Positions 11,725 to 23,957 of a DNA stretch of 64,000 bases are shown piece after piece (the stretch's first letter is position 1; each line of letters begins with the position of its first letter). This DNA is from Ailurus styani (Eukaryota; Chordata; Mammalia; Carnivora; Ailuridae). The position numbers and the translations under genes were made by a program. The notes below the pieces were generated by a model. The model did not search any database, was not told the origin of the DNA, and saw only the letters and a list, made by a program, of their open reading frames with translations. Where the stretch lies: contig LNAC01000032.1 of the NCBI GenBank assembly GCA_002007465.1, positions 7,680,519 through 7,744,518 on the forward strand, written 5' to 3'.

Positions 11725-12684
11725 TACTAGGAGTGGCTACAGGAAATAGATTCTATGAGATGGATTTTTGGAATTGTGTTGCTCTCATAATTGCAGAGAA
11801 TACAAGCGACCCCTTGCCAAAGGAAAATAATAGATTGACAATTATGGCATGCAGAAGCAACGTAATGACTCAATTTTTCACCAGGGATAATTTGGTATGG
11901 ACTGTCAATGGAGGGGAAAGTTTTGGGAGACCAAGTGCCTACGGAATTTAGTTAATATTGTGGCAACAGGAATTACAGAGGTGGGGTTAGAGGAGTATAA
12001 GGGCTTTTCTGACTGTCCTAGAGAGCATATGCATAAAGACAGGGTTCCAGCTCCAGTAGCAGGCAAACCTGTCCAAGATTCTTAAGCTGATGTGAGGACA
12101 CTGTTTAAGAAGGTGTGGAATCATAAGACTCAAGAGAGATTGGGGACAGAGATAAGGCTAGAACTTTAAATTCCCAAACATCTCTGGATCATTCTTAATG
12201 GAGAGAACATGTGTTCCCTTTACAAACAAAAATAAAACAAAGCAAAACAAAAAGTTTTAAGAATTTTATCTCAGGCAACTGCCTCACAAGTGATGTCAAC
12301 TTTTCTCAGCATCTATTCCAACACCCCTCCTGGACTGCCCATAGACCAATAACTAGTGTTAGATTCCATAAGTAAAAGGAATTTTAGAAAAACCATTTCA
12401 CACACAAACATTATTACAGAACCCTGCCAATATGTATCAGAATTAGTCTGGAAAGAATGTATGGAATGGATTTTAAGAGTTATTAGACCAAGGATGGCAA
12501 AAGGGAAGACTTAACCTGACTGAATCCATCAATATGGTTGTAGTCCTACAAGAGTCAGAACTTAATGTATTAACTCAAATGCCTAGGGTGGCACTAGCAG
12601 CTTATTAGAATGGATAAATAAAATGAGGACTCTTATCAATACGGAGTCAATGTGATTACATTGCCAGGCTTGCCTTCTATAATG

Positions 12685-12945
12685 GAGAAAAGGGGTCATC
12701 AAGCAAACTTTTTCTGTGAACAGTTAGACACTAAATACTTCAGGCTTTATGGGTTACATAAGATATATTCTTTTTTTCCCCCTCTACCTACCCTCTGCTT
12801 TACCTCCCTTTCCTTCCTTTTCTTTTTTTTAATAACTCTTTAAAAATATAAAAACTATTCTTAACTCACAAACTATTCACAAATAGGTCACCAGCTGGAC
12901 TTTGCATATTGTTATAGGTTGCTGATCCTTGTTCTAGAGTATACT
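12685..12945 (+). mobile_element. hAT-type (Charlie/MER-like) DNA transposon fossil
   Basis: Shows the order AAACTTTTTCTGTGAACAG, ACTAAATACTTCAGGCTTTA, a decayed middle, then AACTATTCACAAATAGGTCA and GGTTGCTGATCCTTG. This resembles a nonautonomous hAT element. Family name uncertain; TIRs decayed. Confidence 0.45.
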
Positions 12946-13939
12946 GACATTCTCTTTACTAAGCATTAAGAAATTCAATCATGAAAAGCTCTGTGATATA
13001 TGTCCTGTGTAGCCTGGACATGATTATTACAATTGGATCTTCAAATTGAACTTTTTTATGTCAATGAGGAATAATGAAGTCTGGATTGGTAGAAAAGTCT
13101 GAATGGCAGCACTTAATCATTAGAGACTATTCAATCCACATATTTTTCACTGCAGCGATCTGCTGTGGTAACTAACTGATCTGAAGGTCCTTATGAATAA
13201 AATATATGTACAGCCTATGAAACTTCAAGTAACTTCAGCTTATACCTTTATAAATAAAACAATTCTAGATTTGGGTGCAAAAATGACTTAAGTTGAGGTA
13301 AGTGGAGATTTACAGCCTCCTATCTGGTTTACAGACTCAGAGCCCTTTGGCTGAGGGAAAGCCAAGTAAGTCCCTTTGAGAAAGGATTCTTCTATGCTTC
13401 TAAATGTATATACAATGAATCTTCCTCTAAGCATTTCACCAGAGACCTGTAGCTATGTACACTGGGAAAAGGAATACCCATATTTCCTAATGCTTATTAG
13501 CTACTGATCTCCATTGACACAAATTCCTGAAGACCCAAAATGGCACCCTAGTAAGAATGGGAACTTATGGAAGTCAGGTATAATGACAAATGATATCTTG
13601 TCTTGGGCATATTTAATAGTTCCAGTGGGCCCATAGAGATATTCTAGGGCAATATATAATGTCAATACATATACATAGCAAATGGCAGAATCCTTACAGA
13701 GAATGAAGATATTATGGTAGGAAAGGAAATACATAAGTGTCTAGAATTGTTCAACTCCATCCACCCAACACCCACTAACAAAAGCATAAACTAAAACAAA
13801 TACTATATTATATTATATTCCTGGGATAACTGTAAAGATTAGCACCACAAAGAAAGATGTGAAAGATGTAATAGTGATTATATCTTCACATCTTCATTCA
13901 ACTCATCAGTTTGCCAGCACAAAATAACTGCTGATTTTC

Positions 13940-14144
13940 TTTTCTTTTTTTTTTTTAAGATTTTATTTATTTCTTTGACAGAGAGAAAGAGATTACAAGT
14001 AGGCAGAGAGGCAGGCAGAGAGAGAGGAGGAAGCAGGTTCCCTGCTGAGCAGAGAGCCCGATGCGGGCCTCGATCCCAGGACTCTGAGATCATGACCTGA
14101 GCCGAAGGCAGAGGCTTTAACCCACTGAGCCACCCAGGCTCCCC
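13940..14144 (-). mobile_element. Can-SINE (young, mustelid-type)
   Basis: Reverse copy with GCAGAGGCTTTAACCCACTG and an intact oligo-T tail complement. Target duplication AACTG(C/T)TGATTTTC at 13926-13939 and 14145-14158. It lies within the ERVL remnant, dating the retrovirus as older. Sense with respect to BANK1. Confidence 0.95.
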
Positions 14145-15509
14145 AACTGTTGATTTTCATAAACATAACTATGTGTTGATATCAACTGCTGTTCTACACA
14201 TATCTTTACTGGAACAAATTAACCAGCTTATAGAAACTATATACAGATATTGATCTGGTAAATACGTTCCTTGTAATTGCAATCAATAAAGATAATTAGC
14301 AGTTTGCATTCACCTGGCAGGGACAGGAGCACCTGTCGCTGACTTATCTCAAGGCTATGCTTGCTGTCATAATACAGTCTGCAGAAATATTGATATGCCA
14401 TAAGGTATATCATAATACATATGTAATATATGATTGATGACATGATGACATGATTCTAATTAAACTTGCTTATAAAGAAAGAGCTAATGCCCTAGAAGCT
14501 TTAACATGACATTTATGTACCAGAGTGTGAGGTTTATCACCATGCTGAAGGTAAGTATCCCGCAACATTGGCAAACTTTCTACACATCCAGTGGTTTAAG
14601 GCATATCCGGATACCACTGTGTATTGAAAAATAAGTTACTGAATTTCACCACTGGATGGGCCTTTTTGCATTTTGAAGGAAGCATACATACATACCTGGT
14701 CAGTATCCTGACCACTTACCAGGTAACCAATAAGGATACCAGCTCTAAGTGGAGCCAGATTAAGAAAGAGTTCTGCCACAAGGCCAGGTTACAGTGCAGA
14801 CTTCCCTAATATTTGGGCTTTATAATAATGCTATCTCATACTTTGGATAACTCTCAACAAGAAAATCCACAACCCATACCCCTAAGGTTTTGGAGAAAGA
14901 CCATGCTTTATTCTTCCAATGATTCTTTTCTATTTGAAAATTAACTAGTGAGTATAGTTGGGTCCAGACAGGCATTAAGGTCTGTCTATAGGACATTAAG
15001 TGTTTATGTAGCCTAACTGGTCATTCATAAACTGGGTATTGTATGACCCACCAAATTATACATTTGGTTGTGCATAACCATATTCCACTAGGAAATTGAA
15101 ATGATAAATACACAACCAGACCCATGTAGGTCTGTATGGGATAAGTTCCATGAGCATGTGGAAAAATCTTCTGTGACACCAGATCCTACTGTTTTACCAC
15201 ATTTCCCTCAATACATACCTATACCCTCATTGTCAACAGAAAAAATGAAGCATGACAGCAGTATTTGAATGGGTCTGAAAATATACTGGCAACAGTACAG
15301 AGTGAATTGTTGCTGTATTATAGCCCATTCATAACTGAAAATCCCTGAAAAAGAACAGTATGAGGAAATTCTCCCAGTTTGATCCAACTTTGGGTTGTAT
15401 CTCTTATCTACTTTGCTTTGAAGAAAAGACCTGAGCTACTAATCTCCTTTCAGTAAAGGAAGAAAGAGTGGGAAAGCATATGCTCATTCTAGAATTAAAA
15501 TATACAAAT

Positions 15510-16340
15510 GGGGTTACTAATTAAGAAAACATTAAGAAGACATATAGATGGCCTATAGACATGTGAAAAGATGCCCAACATCACTCATCATCAGGGAAAT
15601 GCAAATCAAGACTACAGTGAGATATTACCTCACATCTGTCAGAATAGCTAAAATCAAAGACATAAGAAATAACAAATGTTGGAGAGGACGTGGAGAAAAA
15701 GTAAGCCTCATGCACTGTTTATGGGGATGCAAACAGGCACAGTCACTGTGGAAAGGATATGGAGGTTCCTCAAAAAGTCAAAAATAGAACCTATACCACA
15801 ATCCAGCGTATTTATCCAAAAACCACAAAACACTAATTCAAAGGTATACATGGATCCCTATGTTTATTGCAGCATTATTTACAATGGTCAAATTATGGAA
15901 GCAGCTCAAGTATCCAGCGACCAATGAATGGATAAAAACGATGTGATATATATATATACACAATGGAATATTATTCAGCCTAAAAAAGAATAAAATCTTG
16001 CAATAACATGGATAGAACTAGAGGGTACAATTCTAAGAGAAGTCAGTTAGAGAAAGACAAATACCCATATGATTTTCATATGTGGAATTTAAGAAACAAA
16101 ACAAATGATCAAATGGAGAAAAGAGAGAGAGAAACAAACTAAGTAACAGACTCTGAACTACAGAGAACAAATTCTTGGTATTAGACAGGAAGTGGGTGAG
16201 GGATGGGGCAAATAAGTGATGGGGATTTAAGAGTGCACTTGTCATGATGGGCACTGAAATCACTTATTGTTCACCTGAAACTAATATAACACTGTATGTT
16301 ACCAATACTGGAATGAAAATAATAATAATAATAAAAGGAA
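15510..16340 (+). mobile_element. L1 3' fragment (ORF2 end plus 3'UTR), old
   Basis: Two short overlapping frames (15548-15787, 15676-15927) carry pieces of the L1 ORF2 C-terminus, including the CWRGRGEK segment and [12 protein letters not shown]; a frameshift separates them. It continues through AATGGATAAA and AATGGAATATTATTCAGCC motifs, then a 3'UTR, and ends in an (AAT)n tail at about 16317-16336. The zinc-knuckle-like cysteines are partly lost. Confidence 0.85.
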
Positions 16341-16824
16341 ACATATCTGGGAAACATAAGCCTTACAAATTATTTTTTCCATGCAATAATATCCTTTTAT
16401 TCATTGTGACTTATATAAAAAGAAGATGTATTTGAACTCATGTTTCCCAGTTGTTTTCTGAGTAATTGGACCAGTATAACAAGTATAATTGTACAGTATA
16501 ACATCCAATATCACTAATGCCACACTGGTGATCAACAAATGCTTGCGAATATTTACTGGAGTCACAATAGGTTCAAAGTTTATCAGTTTTTATATGGTTG
16601 TAAGGAAATTCATCTTGGAAATATCTTGCCCTGTGGCAAAGTACTTTCCACAAACATTCAAAGTTCATTTCAAAGAAAAGCATATAATTAAACAAATTTA
16701 GGGTAGTAAAGATGGAGATCTTGAAGACACGAAACAGGATGTCCTTGAGGAATTATGTTACTAGACTAAATTTACATTACTATATGGGTTTGTCAAATGC
16801 ATAGAGAAGTACACTAAAAATTAA

Positions 16825-17016
16825 AGATTTTATTTATTTATTTGACAGAGAGAGAGAGAGAGATCACAAGTAGGCAGAGAGACGGGCAGAGAGAGAGAGG
16901 AGGAAGCAGGCTCCTTGCCGAGCAGGGAGCCCGATGCAGGGCTCGATCCCAGGACCCTGAGATCATGACCTGAGCTGAAGGCAGAGGCTTTAACCCACTG
17001 AGTCACCCAGGTGCCC
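16825..17016 (-). mobile_element. Can-SINE (young, mustelid-type)
   Basis: Reverse copy; perfect 13-bp target duplication CACTAAAAATTAA at 16812-16824 and 17017-17029. Lengthened GA run in the CT-rich segment complement. Sense with respect to BANK1. Confidence 0.95.
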
Positions 17017-17029
17017 CACTAAAAATTAA

Positions 17030-19569
17030 TTTCACTTTAGATTATACCTCAATATTTACAATTATAAAAGATAAACTTGCTAAAAAATTAATAAAAATTG
17101 AAAAAATATGTCCAGAATGGCAACTCCCTAACAGAGTAAACTATTTAAAATATATTTTAAATTTTATTATTTATTATATACCCACATTACCTAGCCCTAA
17201 AATATATGAAGACAGAATATGATACAAATCTAAATTAGTCACTAATAATTCAATAAATCTCTAATCTAAAAGTTGCATGTTCTTTAAATGACCAGGAGAC
17301 ATTAATAGGGACCGGGATTCAGGATAGGCTTGTAACTAGTATCCCAAGTCTTACCTATAGTTGTTTTGTTAAGCTTCTGAAGCACACAAGGGCATGTGTT
17401 CTTGATAGCTCTTGGTCTATGGTCCAAGGTATTCTGTGTTTGGCTGGGTAACTCTATCTAATTCTGAAATTTCATGTTACAAACTCATGGGTATACACCA
17501 CGGTAGCCAATGCCAACTTCATCAATAATTCAGGCAATATTTGATTTCCTTTCTGTCTTATTCTTTTATTTCTCAATTGTTTAACAACTTAAGGATTGAA
17601 GAGGGATATTTATTGTTCTATCCTATCACCATTCCCAATATAAATCTCTGAGTTTTCTTTTACTGGAAAGTGGCTTAACACTTAATTGTAAATGTGACAT
17701 ATTTCAAAGGAACTGAAATTCCACTTAATACTAATAATATACAAAGTGCATTCACATTAATTTTATGGTGTATCTTTTTAGTCATAGTGTTACAATTTTA
17801 AAAGAAAAGGTTTTTTTAACTCAATTAAAGTTAAAAACAAAATTTTAAACTTAAAACACAAGTTAGAATGTTTGAGAGCCTTGCCCAAGGTCTGTCAAGA
17901 TTGTACCAAGAGTAAGTCTCACGGAGCTGGGCTTAAATTCCCATGGATTACCAACTCTGGCTTGGGTATCAAGCCAAAATGCAGGCAATATTCTTTAAAA
18001 AATGAATTAAACTGCAGTCCCTTCCTTGAGGTTCCCAATGGATAAGCATATGATCAGTTATCAGATTATAAAAAGGGAATTATCTTCAGATACATTGGAA
18101 AATCTAATTTTGCTGTCCTAGTTCTGAGAAAGAGAAAATTGTGTTGGTATTCCCTTGTTTCTTTGCTCTCCCTCACTCCCCATTTCTAGCTCTTCATTCC
18201 AGAGCACAAGATGTGGCATTGGGGGGGGTGGGGGGAAGTACAGCTAGCCATGGCTTAAAAACAATGACAAAACACCTTGCTTTTCTTCCTGAATTCTTTT
18301 CATGGACTTTAGGGGAGATTTAATCGTGCAAATGAATGCTCTTCAGTGCCATTTTCTGAAGGCATAAATCAAGGACATGACAAATACACTCCATGTTCTC
18401 AAACTCTAATGAAATCTTCCAATGTAATTACATAAGCAAATATCTGATTATCATTTAGACACTAATGTCCTTCAACAGTTTTGTTATGTGCAGAATTACA
18501 TATGATGTCATAATATGAGACTATAACTGAGTAAGAACACACCTTTAGCAAAACCCTCCTCAGGAAGTTTATCTCACAACCTACTATGGGGATTCTCAAA
18601 TACCTTAGAAATGTCTATATACTGGAAATACGCACATACTGAAAGGAAGAATAGGATAATTACCTACTCAATTGTTGAAAGTAACACCAGTAAGCATGTA
18701 AACCCCCACCCCTTCCTGGGTCACTACAGAGGCTGCATCCTCTGCAGCCATTCTTGACTAAAAGGGAAACAGCAGACCTAGCAAAGTGTGTCTCCTACCA
18801 CTCCCAGAAGCAACCCAAACCCTCCTGGGGCCTATGCTCTTGGTAAATATGACTTCTGGGTAGAGTTCACACAACAGCAAAGGATCAAAACCCTGGGCGT
18901 CTCTAGAAAATCCTCAACCCTATTATATATTTGATAAGAGCTACACTGTCCCACTGTGACTCCATTCTCTCCTCATAATGTGTCAAGGCATTACTTGCAC
19001 CTGAACCACCTTGGGAACTTGAATTGGGATTGGGACCTAGAATTAGGATTGGGACGTAGAAAGAATTGAGATTCAGGTTATCATTCATCATATAATGAAG
19101 CACCCAAAGTAATACTGGTAATTCTTTAGTCCACTCAAGTTTGAGAATTATTGTAGTCTTTTTTTTTTTTACATAGACAGTACTTCTAGCACCATATTTG
19201 ATGATTACAGTTATAATTATTATCTTTCAAATTTGGCTGATATATAAAAATATAAAGATTTCGGTCTTTTTTAATGAGAAAAAAATACAAATGGTTTATG
19301 TTATTTATTAAGGAATGAATGCATATATATAATTTAATTTACTAAAATCATTAACTTGCTCAAAATCTGCTTTCTTTCACCAGTGATTTTGTTTTTCATA
19401 TATGGCCAAACTGTTCCAAAAAAAGAACACAATATTTGAAATTATATATCTAAAATTTAGATTGTAAATCTAAAGTGAATATTGTGTTTATGATGTTTAT
19501 CCAAAACTATATGAAGTACTATAGATGGGGAGGAATTTATATTGTATGTGGTTAAGTAAAAGCAATTTT
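17030..19569. other. Unassigned intronic sequence
   Basis: Apart from the possible MIR (17735-17965) and a G-rich run at about 18218-18236, I recognise no repeat, exon or regulatory signature. Open frames are short and lack codon structure. Confidence 0.5.
17735..17965 (-). repeat. Possible MIR fragment
   Basis: AAGTGCATTCACATTAATTT followed 120 bases later by CTTGCCCAAGGTCTGTCAAG and GAGCTGGGCTTAAATTCCCA, the order expected for a reverse MIR with an AT-rich insertion. Confidence 0.45.
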
Positions 19570-19586
19570 AAAAGTATTCCACTTCA

Positions 19587-19768
19587 AGGCACCTGGGGGG
19601 CTCAGCTGGTTAGGCGACTGCCTTTGGCTCAAGTCATGATCCTGGAGTCCAGGGATGGAGTCCCACATTGGGCTCCCTGCTCGGTGGGGAGTCTGCTTCT
19701 CCCTCTGACCTTCCCCCCTCTCCTGCTTTCTCTCATTCTCTTTCAGATAAATAAATAAAATCTTAAAA
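19587..19768 (+). mobile_element. Can-SINE (older subfamily)
   Basis: Head AGGCACCTGGGGGGCTCAG with GTTAGGCGACTGCC. 17-bp perfect target duplication AAAAGTATTCCACTTCA at 19570-19586 and 19769-19785. Confidence 0.95.
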
Positions 19769-20257
19769 AAAAGTATTCCACTTCATACTAACTTTTATAA
19801 AAATTGCTGTTCTACTAATATTAATTACCATGTTCCAGGTGTCATATTGGGAAAATTAACAGCCCAGAAGTCAGGCACTAACCTGGTTACAAAAACCAAA
19901 GCTAAAAAAAAAAAAAAATCACATTCGATTACTTTACCCATGGCTAATATTTGCACAAGATTAAATACTAAGCTCTACTCTGAACTGAAATAATGAAGCA
20001 TAGGAATTCCTGATGGGTCTATTTCCATTAATATCTAACATTTGGAAATGTATAATATAATAAAATCTATGCATGAATTCTTTTAAAAATGTGAACTTTC
20101 AGACAAAGAAATTGAATTTTAGGTTATGAAGAAACAAAGAATTTTTACAATTGTTTCTATATTTCTTCTCTCCTAGTAAAATATATAAGGAGAAGCTCTA
20201 CACTATTAAAAAGGTTTAAAGATAGAGCTATCAAGGATATATGAAAATAATGCTTTA

Positions 20258-20451
20258 TTTTTTATTTTTTTTTAAGATTTTATTTATTTGATAGAGAGGG
20301 ACACAGAGAGAGAGGGAACACAAGCAGGGGGAGTGGGAGAGGGAGAAGCAAGCTCCCCACAGAGCAGGAAGCCTGATGAGGGGCTCGATCCCAGGCCCCT
20401 GAGCCAAAGGCAGACACTTAACGCTTAACGACTGAGCCATCCAGGCACCCC
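20258..20451 (-). mobile_element. Can-SINE (older subfamily)
   Basis: Reverse copy with TTAACGCTTAACGACTGAGC, a small internal duplication at the head. Target duplication AAAATAA(A)TGCTTTA at 20244-20257 and 20452-20466. Followed 96 bp later by a SINE in the opposite orientation. Confidence 0.93.
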
Positions 20452-20547
20452 AAAATAAATGCTTTAAATTTATTCTTAGGTTTCATAATTCAACTTATTT
20501 ATTGAATCTGATTGCTTAGTTACTTATATTTAAACACAGTGTAGAGA

Positions 20548-20744
20548 GGGCGCCTGGGTGGCTCAGTGGGTTAAAGCCTCTGCTTTCGGCTCAGGTCATG
20601 ATCTCAGGGTCCTGGGATCGAGGCCCGCATCGGGCTCCCTGCTCGGCGGGGAGCCTGCTTCCCCCCCTCTCTCTCTGCCTGCTCTCTCTGCCTCCTTGTG
20701 ATCTCTCTCCCTCTGTGAAATAAATAAATAAATAAATAAAAATC
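20548..20744 (+). mobile_element. Can-SINE (young, mustelid-type)
   Basis: Complete copy with a perfect 19-bp target duplication TTTAAACACAGTGTAGAGA at 20529-20547 and 20745-20763; among the youngest-looking in the window. Antisense to BANK1. Confidence 0.96.
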
Positions 20745-21054
20745 TTTAAACACAGTGTAGAGAAATAGTTATCCAAATACTGAATTTCCTCCTATATTTT
20801 TTTCTGAAGGCATAAAAATAAGATACTCTTAGTATTTAAAAGTTTTACTGCTTGAACTTGAGGAATTCTTATATTTTAATGTAGCTTACAATAGCAAGCA
20901 AAGTTGAAAGTCAGCAACAGACTTAAAAATATATATAGAGAGACGAATGAATGATACAGTTCATTCATCAGAAATTATTAGCACTTCCACACAGTCATAT
21001 TTAACATACAATTGTTCCTACCCTTCTGAATCTTGACTATCACTGCTCTAACAT

Positions 21055-21215
21055 TATTTTTTTAATTTCTTTTTTAAAATGTTTTATTTTAATTCCATTT
21101 AGTTAACACACAGGGTAATATTAGTTTCAAGTGTATAATATAGTGATTCAATAATTCCATACATCACCTGGTGCTCATTACAAGTGCTCTCCTTAATCCC
21201 CATCACGTATTTAAA
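21055..21215 (-). mobile_element. L1 3'UTR fragment (carnivore L1)
   Basis: Reverse strand of the carnivore L1 3' end: TTTAATTCCATTTAGTTAAC, AGTTTCAAGTGTATAATATA and CATCACCTGGTGCTCATTAC in order. 5'-truncated. Confidence 0.7.
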
Positions 21216-21775
21216 ATGTTCTAACATTTTATAGTCTCACTCGTTGCTTGGATTTTCAGATCCAGCATTTTGACATTTAGCAGGATATTTTCCATAATCA
21301 CCCACAAGTATCATAATGTTAACAACAATACCTCAATATCAATTTCATAATCATTTATACCTTTTCATATATTTACTTAATAATCACTTAATGATTATTA
21401 TTCAAAACAACTTTTCAGGCTCTAAGAGATATAAAGATTGTGAAGCACAATTCCTGCCCTTAAATTAACTTACATACTAGAAAAAGAAAATGGATTTTTA
21501 GAAATTACCTCAATACAAGGTATTTTATTATAATATTGCATTAAGACCTGTAATTGAAGAACATTTTTACTTTATTTATCCTAGGGTTAGTGTAAAAGCG
21601 TTATTTTGGGAAGAAAGTATCAATAAGCCCTTCAGTATCACAAAATGCAGAATTGAACTATTAACAAATTTAAAAGATTTAAATTCTACAAAATGTCTCT
21701 TTTGAAATAAAAGAAAGAAAATGTATCACGAATTAATGTGCAAATCACACTGAACATTTCAAAACTATATATATA

Positions 21776-21977
21776 GGGTGCCTGGGTGGCTCAGTGGGTT
21801 AAAGCCTCTGCCTTCTGCTCAGGTCATGGTCTCAGGGTCCTGGGATCGAGCCCCGCATCGGGCTCCCTGCTCAGTGGAGAGCCTGCTTCCTCCTCTCTCT
21901 CTGCCTGTCTCTTTGCCTACTTGTGATCTCTCTCTCTCTGTCAAATAAATAAATAAAATCTTAAAAAACAAACCAAA
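21776..21977 (+). mobile_element. Can-SINE (young, mustelid-type)
   Basis: Complete copy; short target duplication CAAAA(A)CTATAT at 21760-21770 and about 21978-21989. Tail carries CAAACCAAACA interruptions. It sits 101 bp left of the assembly gap and in the same orientation as the SINE to the right of the gap. Confidence 0.93.
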
Positions 21978-22078
21978 CAAAAACTATATGTACAATGTGA
22001 ACTCTTTTACGAATGCACACACAAACTCATATAATTCAAGATAAATATTAACAACACTTATTTCTAAGGGGAAGACTG

Positions 22079-22229
22079 NNNNNNNNNNNNNNNNNNNNNN
22101 NNNNNNNNNNNNNNNNNNNNNNNNNNNNNNNNNNNNNNNNNNNNNNNNNNNNNNNNNNNNNNNNNNNNNNNNNNNNNNNNNNNNNNNNNNNNNNNNNNNN
22201 NNNNNNNNNNNNNNNNNNNNNNNNNNNNN
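22079..22229. other. Assembly gap (151 N)
   Basis: A run of 151 undetermined bases between two same-orientation Can-SINEs. Its length is not a round placeholder, so it may be an estimated gap. Confidence 1.
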
Positions 22230-22425
22230 TGGGCGCCTGGGTGGCTCAGTGGGTTAAAGCCTCTGCCTTCGGCTCAGGTCATGATCTCAGGGTCCTGGGA
22301 TCGAGGCCCGCATCGGGCTCTCTGCTCGGCAGGGAGCCTGCTTTCTCCTCTCTCTCTGCCTGACTCTCTGCCTACTTGTAATCTCTCTCTGTGTGTCAAA
22401 TAAATAAATAAAATCTTTAAAAAAA
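22230..22425 (+). mobile_element. Can-SINE (young, mustelid-type), 5' flank lost in gap
   Basis: Begins immediately after the gap with GGGCGCCTGGGTGGCTCAG, so the left target duplication is hidden in the N run. Tail AAATAAATAAATAAAATC(T)TT then oligo-A to 22425. Confidence 0.94.
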
Positions 22426-22904
22426 TTGTTTTTTATCACATATGGTTCTGTTCATGGCTAACCAGTCTGGCTCCAACCGAATTTTTATCATTAGGAGAAA
22501 ACAGTTTCAAAATAATTCTCGACCAGGATTAAAAGTGGTTCACATTCAGATAGTAAACACAGTAGGACCATAAAACAATATTAGTGACCTTTTATAAGCA
22601 GTGCACATCCAAATCAGTAGTCTCTCAGACTATCTTTGTCCTTCGAAGGGTTGGGACAGAAAAGGCTTTATGTAATGGAAGCAGATGGTATCTAGCACTA
22701 AGCATAGAAGTTTAGCCAGATATATCTGAACAGTCCTCACTCTTCAACCCGGTTAAGCTGTTTCAGTTTCTTAACCTGAAAAAATGGAGATACTGATCCC
22801 TAATTCCTAGAGAGAACATCTGAAGCCTGTATGTCAAAAGAGGTATATGGCATTCAGCAGTCACTGATAAGCTTAGCAGTGATTAGAACAATGATGATGA
22901 TAAT

Positions 22905-23100
22905 TATAATAAAAGCTACCTAAATGTAGCTAGTTCCTAATATGTGCCAATGACTGTTCTGGTGTTTACAAGAATTAACTTCTTTTAACCTCATAACAAC
23001 CCTGTGAGCAAGTGCTCTCCCTATCCCATTTTGCACTTGTGGTACCTGAGGCACTGAGAAACTAGATACTTCGCCGAAGCTCACAGATCTGTACTAGTAA
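22905..23100 (-). repeat. MIR fragment
   Basis: Reverse MIR: AATATGTGCCAATGACTGTT, TTAACCTCATAACAACCCTG, ATCCCATTTTGCACTTGTGG and GAGGCACTGAGAAACTAGAT in order. One of the better preserved copies here. Confidence 0.8.
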
Positions 23101-23446
23101 GAACTGTAATAGCAACAGCAGCCGGTAGCATTACTGATAAGGATTATTAAACAGGTAAAAACACCAAAAGTGAACAAACAATAATGGGACTTTCTTTTTT
23201 ATTTCACTATGAAAATAACAGTGAATTCCAGGGAGATGTTCCAATAAGGAATAAGGATATATCTTGCCAAGGATAACCACCTAAGGGTAATACTGATATG
23301 CTGTTTACATTTTATAAAAGTTTATTTCCTCATGGTTATATCCAGTGTTTTAACTAAACTTATGGTGTGTGAAGTCTGATAGATATGGCCTGATCTGTAG
23401 TATTCATGCTACTCTTTGTCCTTGTGGTATCCACGTGTTTAAAAAT

Positions 23447-23957
23447 TCGCATTCATTTCCTATTGCTGCTACATAAAGTCACCACAAACTTGTGGCATAA
23501 AGCAACATAAATTTATTATCTGACAGTTTTGAAAGCTAGAAGTCTGAAACGGGTCTCACTAAGCTAAAATCAAGATGTTGGCAGGGCTATGTTCATCTGG
23601 AGGCGTTAGGAAAGAATCCATTTACTTGCATTTTCCAGTTTCTTGAAGCTATCCACAGCTCCTGGCTCATGGCCTCATTCCATCTCCAAACGAGCAAAAT
23701 TGGGCTGAGTCCTTCTCATGCTGCCATGTCTCTGGTTCCCCTCCACTGCCTCTCTCGTTCACTTCTAAGGACCTTTATGATTACACTGGGCCCACCTGAA
23801 TAATCCATGATCATCTTTCCATCTCAAGGTAAACTGATTAGCAATCTTAATGCCAACTGCAACCTTAATTCTCTTTGCCATTTGGCCTAATACATTCACA
23901 GCTCCAGGGATTAAGATGTAGACACTTTAGCAGAGCCATTACTCTGTCTACCAAACA
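23447..23957 (-). mobile_element. MaLR/MLT-like LTR, antisense
   Basis: Reads as the complement of an LTR of MLT type: TTCCTATTGCTGCTACATAA, AACATAAATTTATTATCTGA, then ATCAAGATGTTGGCAGGGCT, GATTACACTGGGCCCACCTG, ending near CTCTGTCTACCA. Family assignment from memory of the general pattern; exact subfamily unresolved. The open frames at 23865-24117 are chance. Confidence 0.5.

Larger units (their letters stand above)
11725..15480 (+). pseudogene. ERVL-type endogenous retrovirus internal region (gag-pol remnant)
   Basis: Runs from the primer-site-like sequence after the LTR to the L1 fragment near 15500. The second half matches my knowledge of ERVL pol. Around 14430-14450 the ATTGATGAC core of the reverse-transcriptase YxDD box is visible but followed by a stop at 14451-14453. 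About 14550-14850 resembles the RT thumb/connection, and about 15030-15250 the RNase H portion (MIR-independent, non-L1). All frames are broken by stops and shifts, and no open stretch exceeds about 80 codons, so it is inert as a protein source. It is interrupted by a hAT fossil (12685-12945) and a SINE (13940-14144). The gag half (11725-13000) is assigned by position only. No 3' LTR was recognised. Confidence 0.6.

Noticed and set aside
15548..15927. Host gene with a zinc-knuckle-like motif
   Set aside because: The segment is the decayed C-terminus of L1 ORF2, followed by L1 3'UTR and tail.
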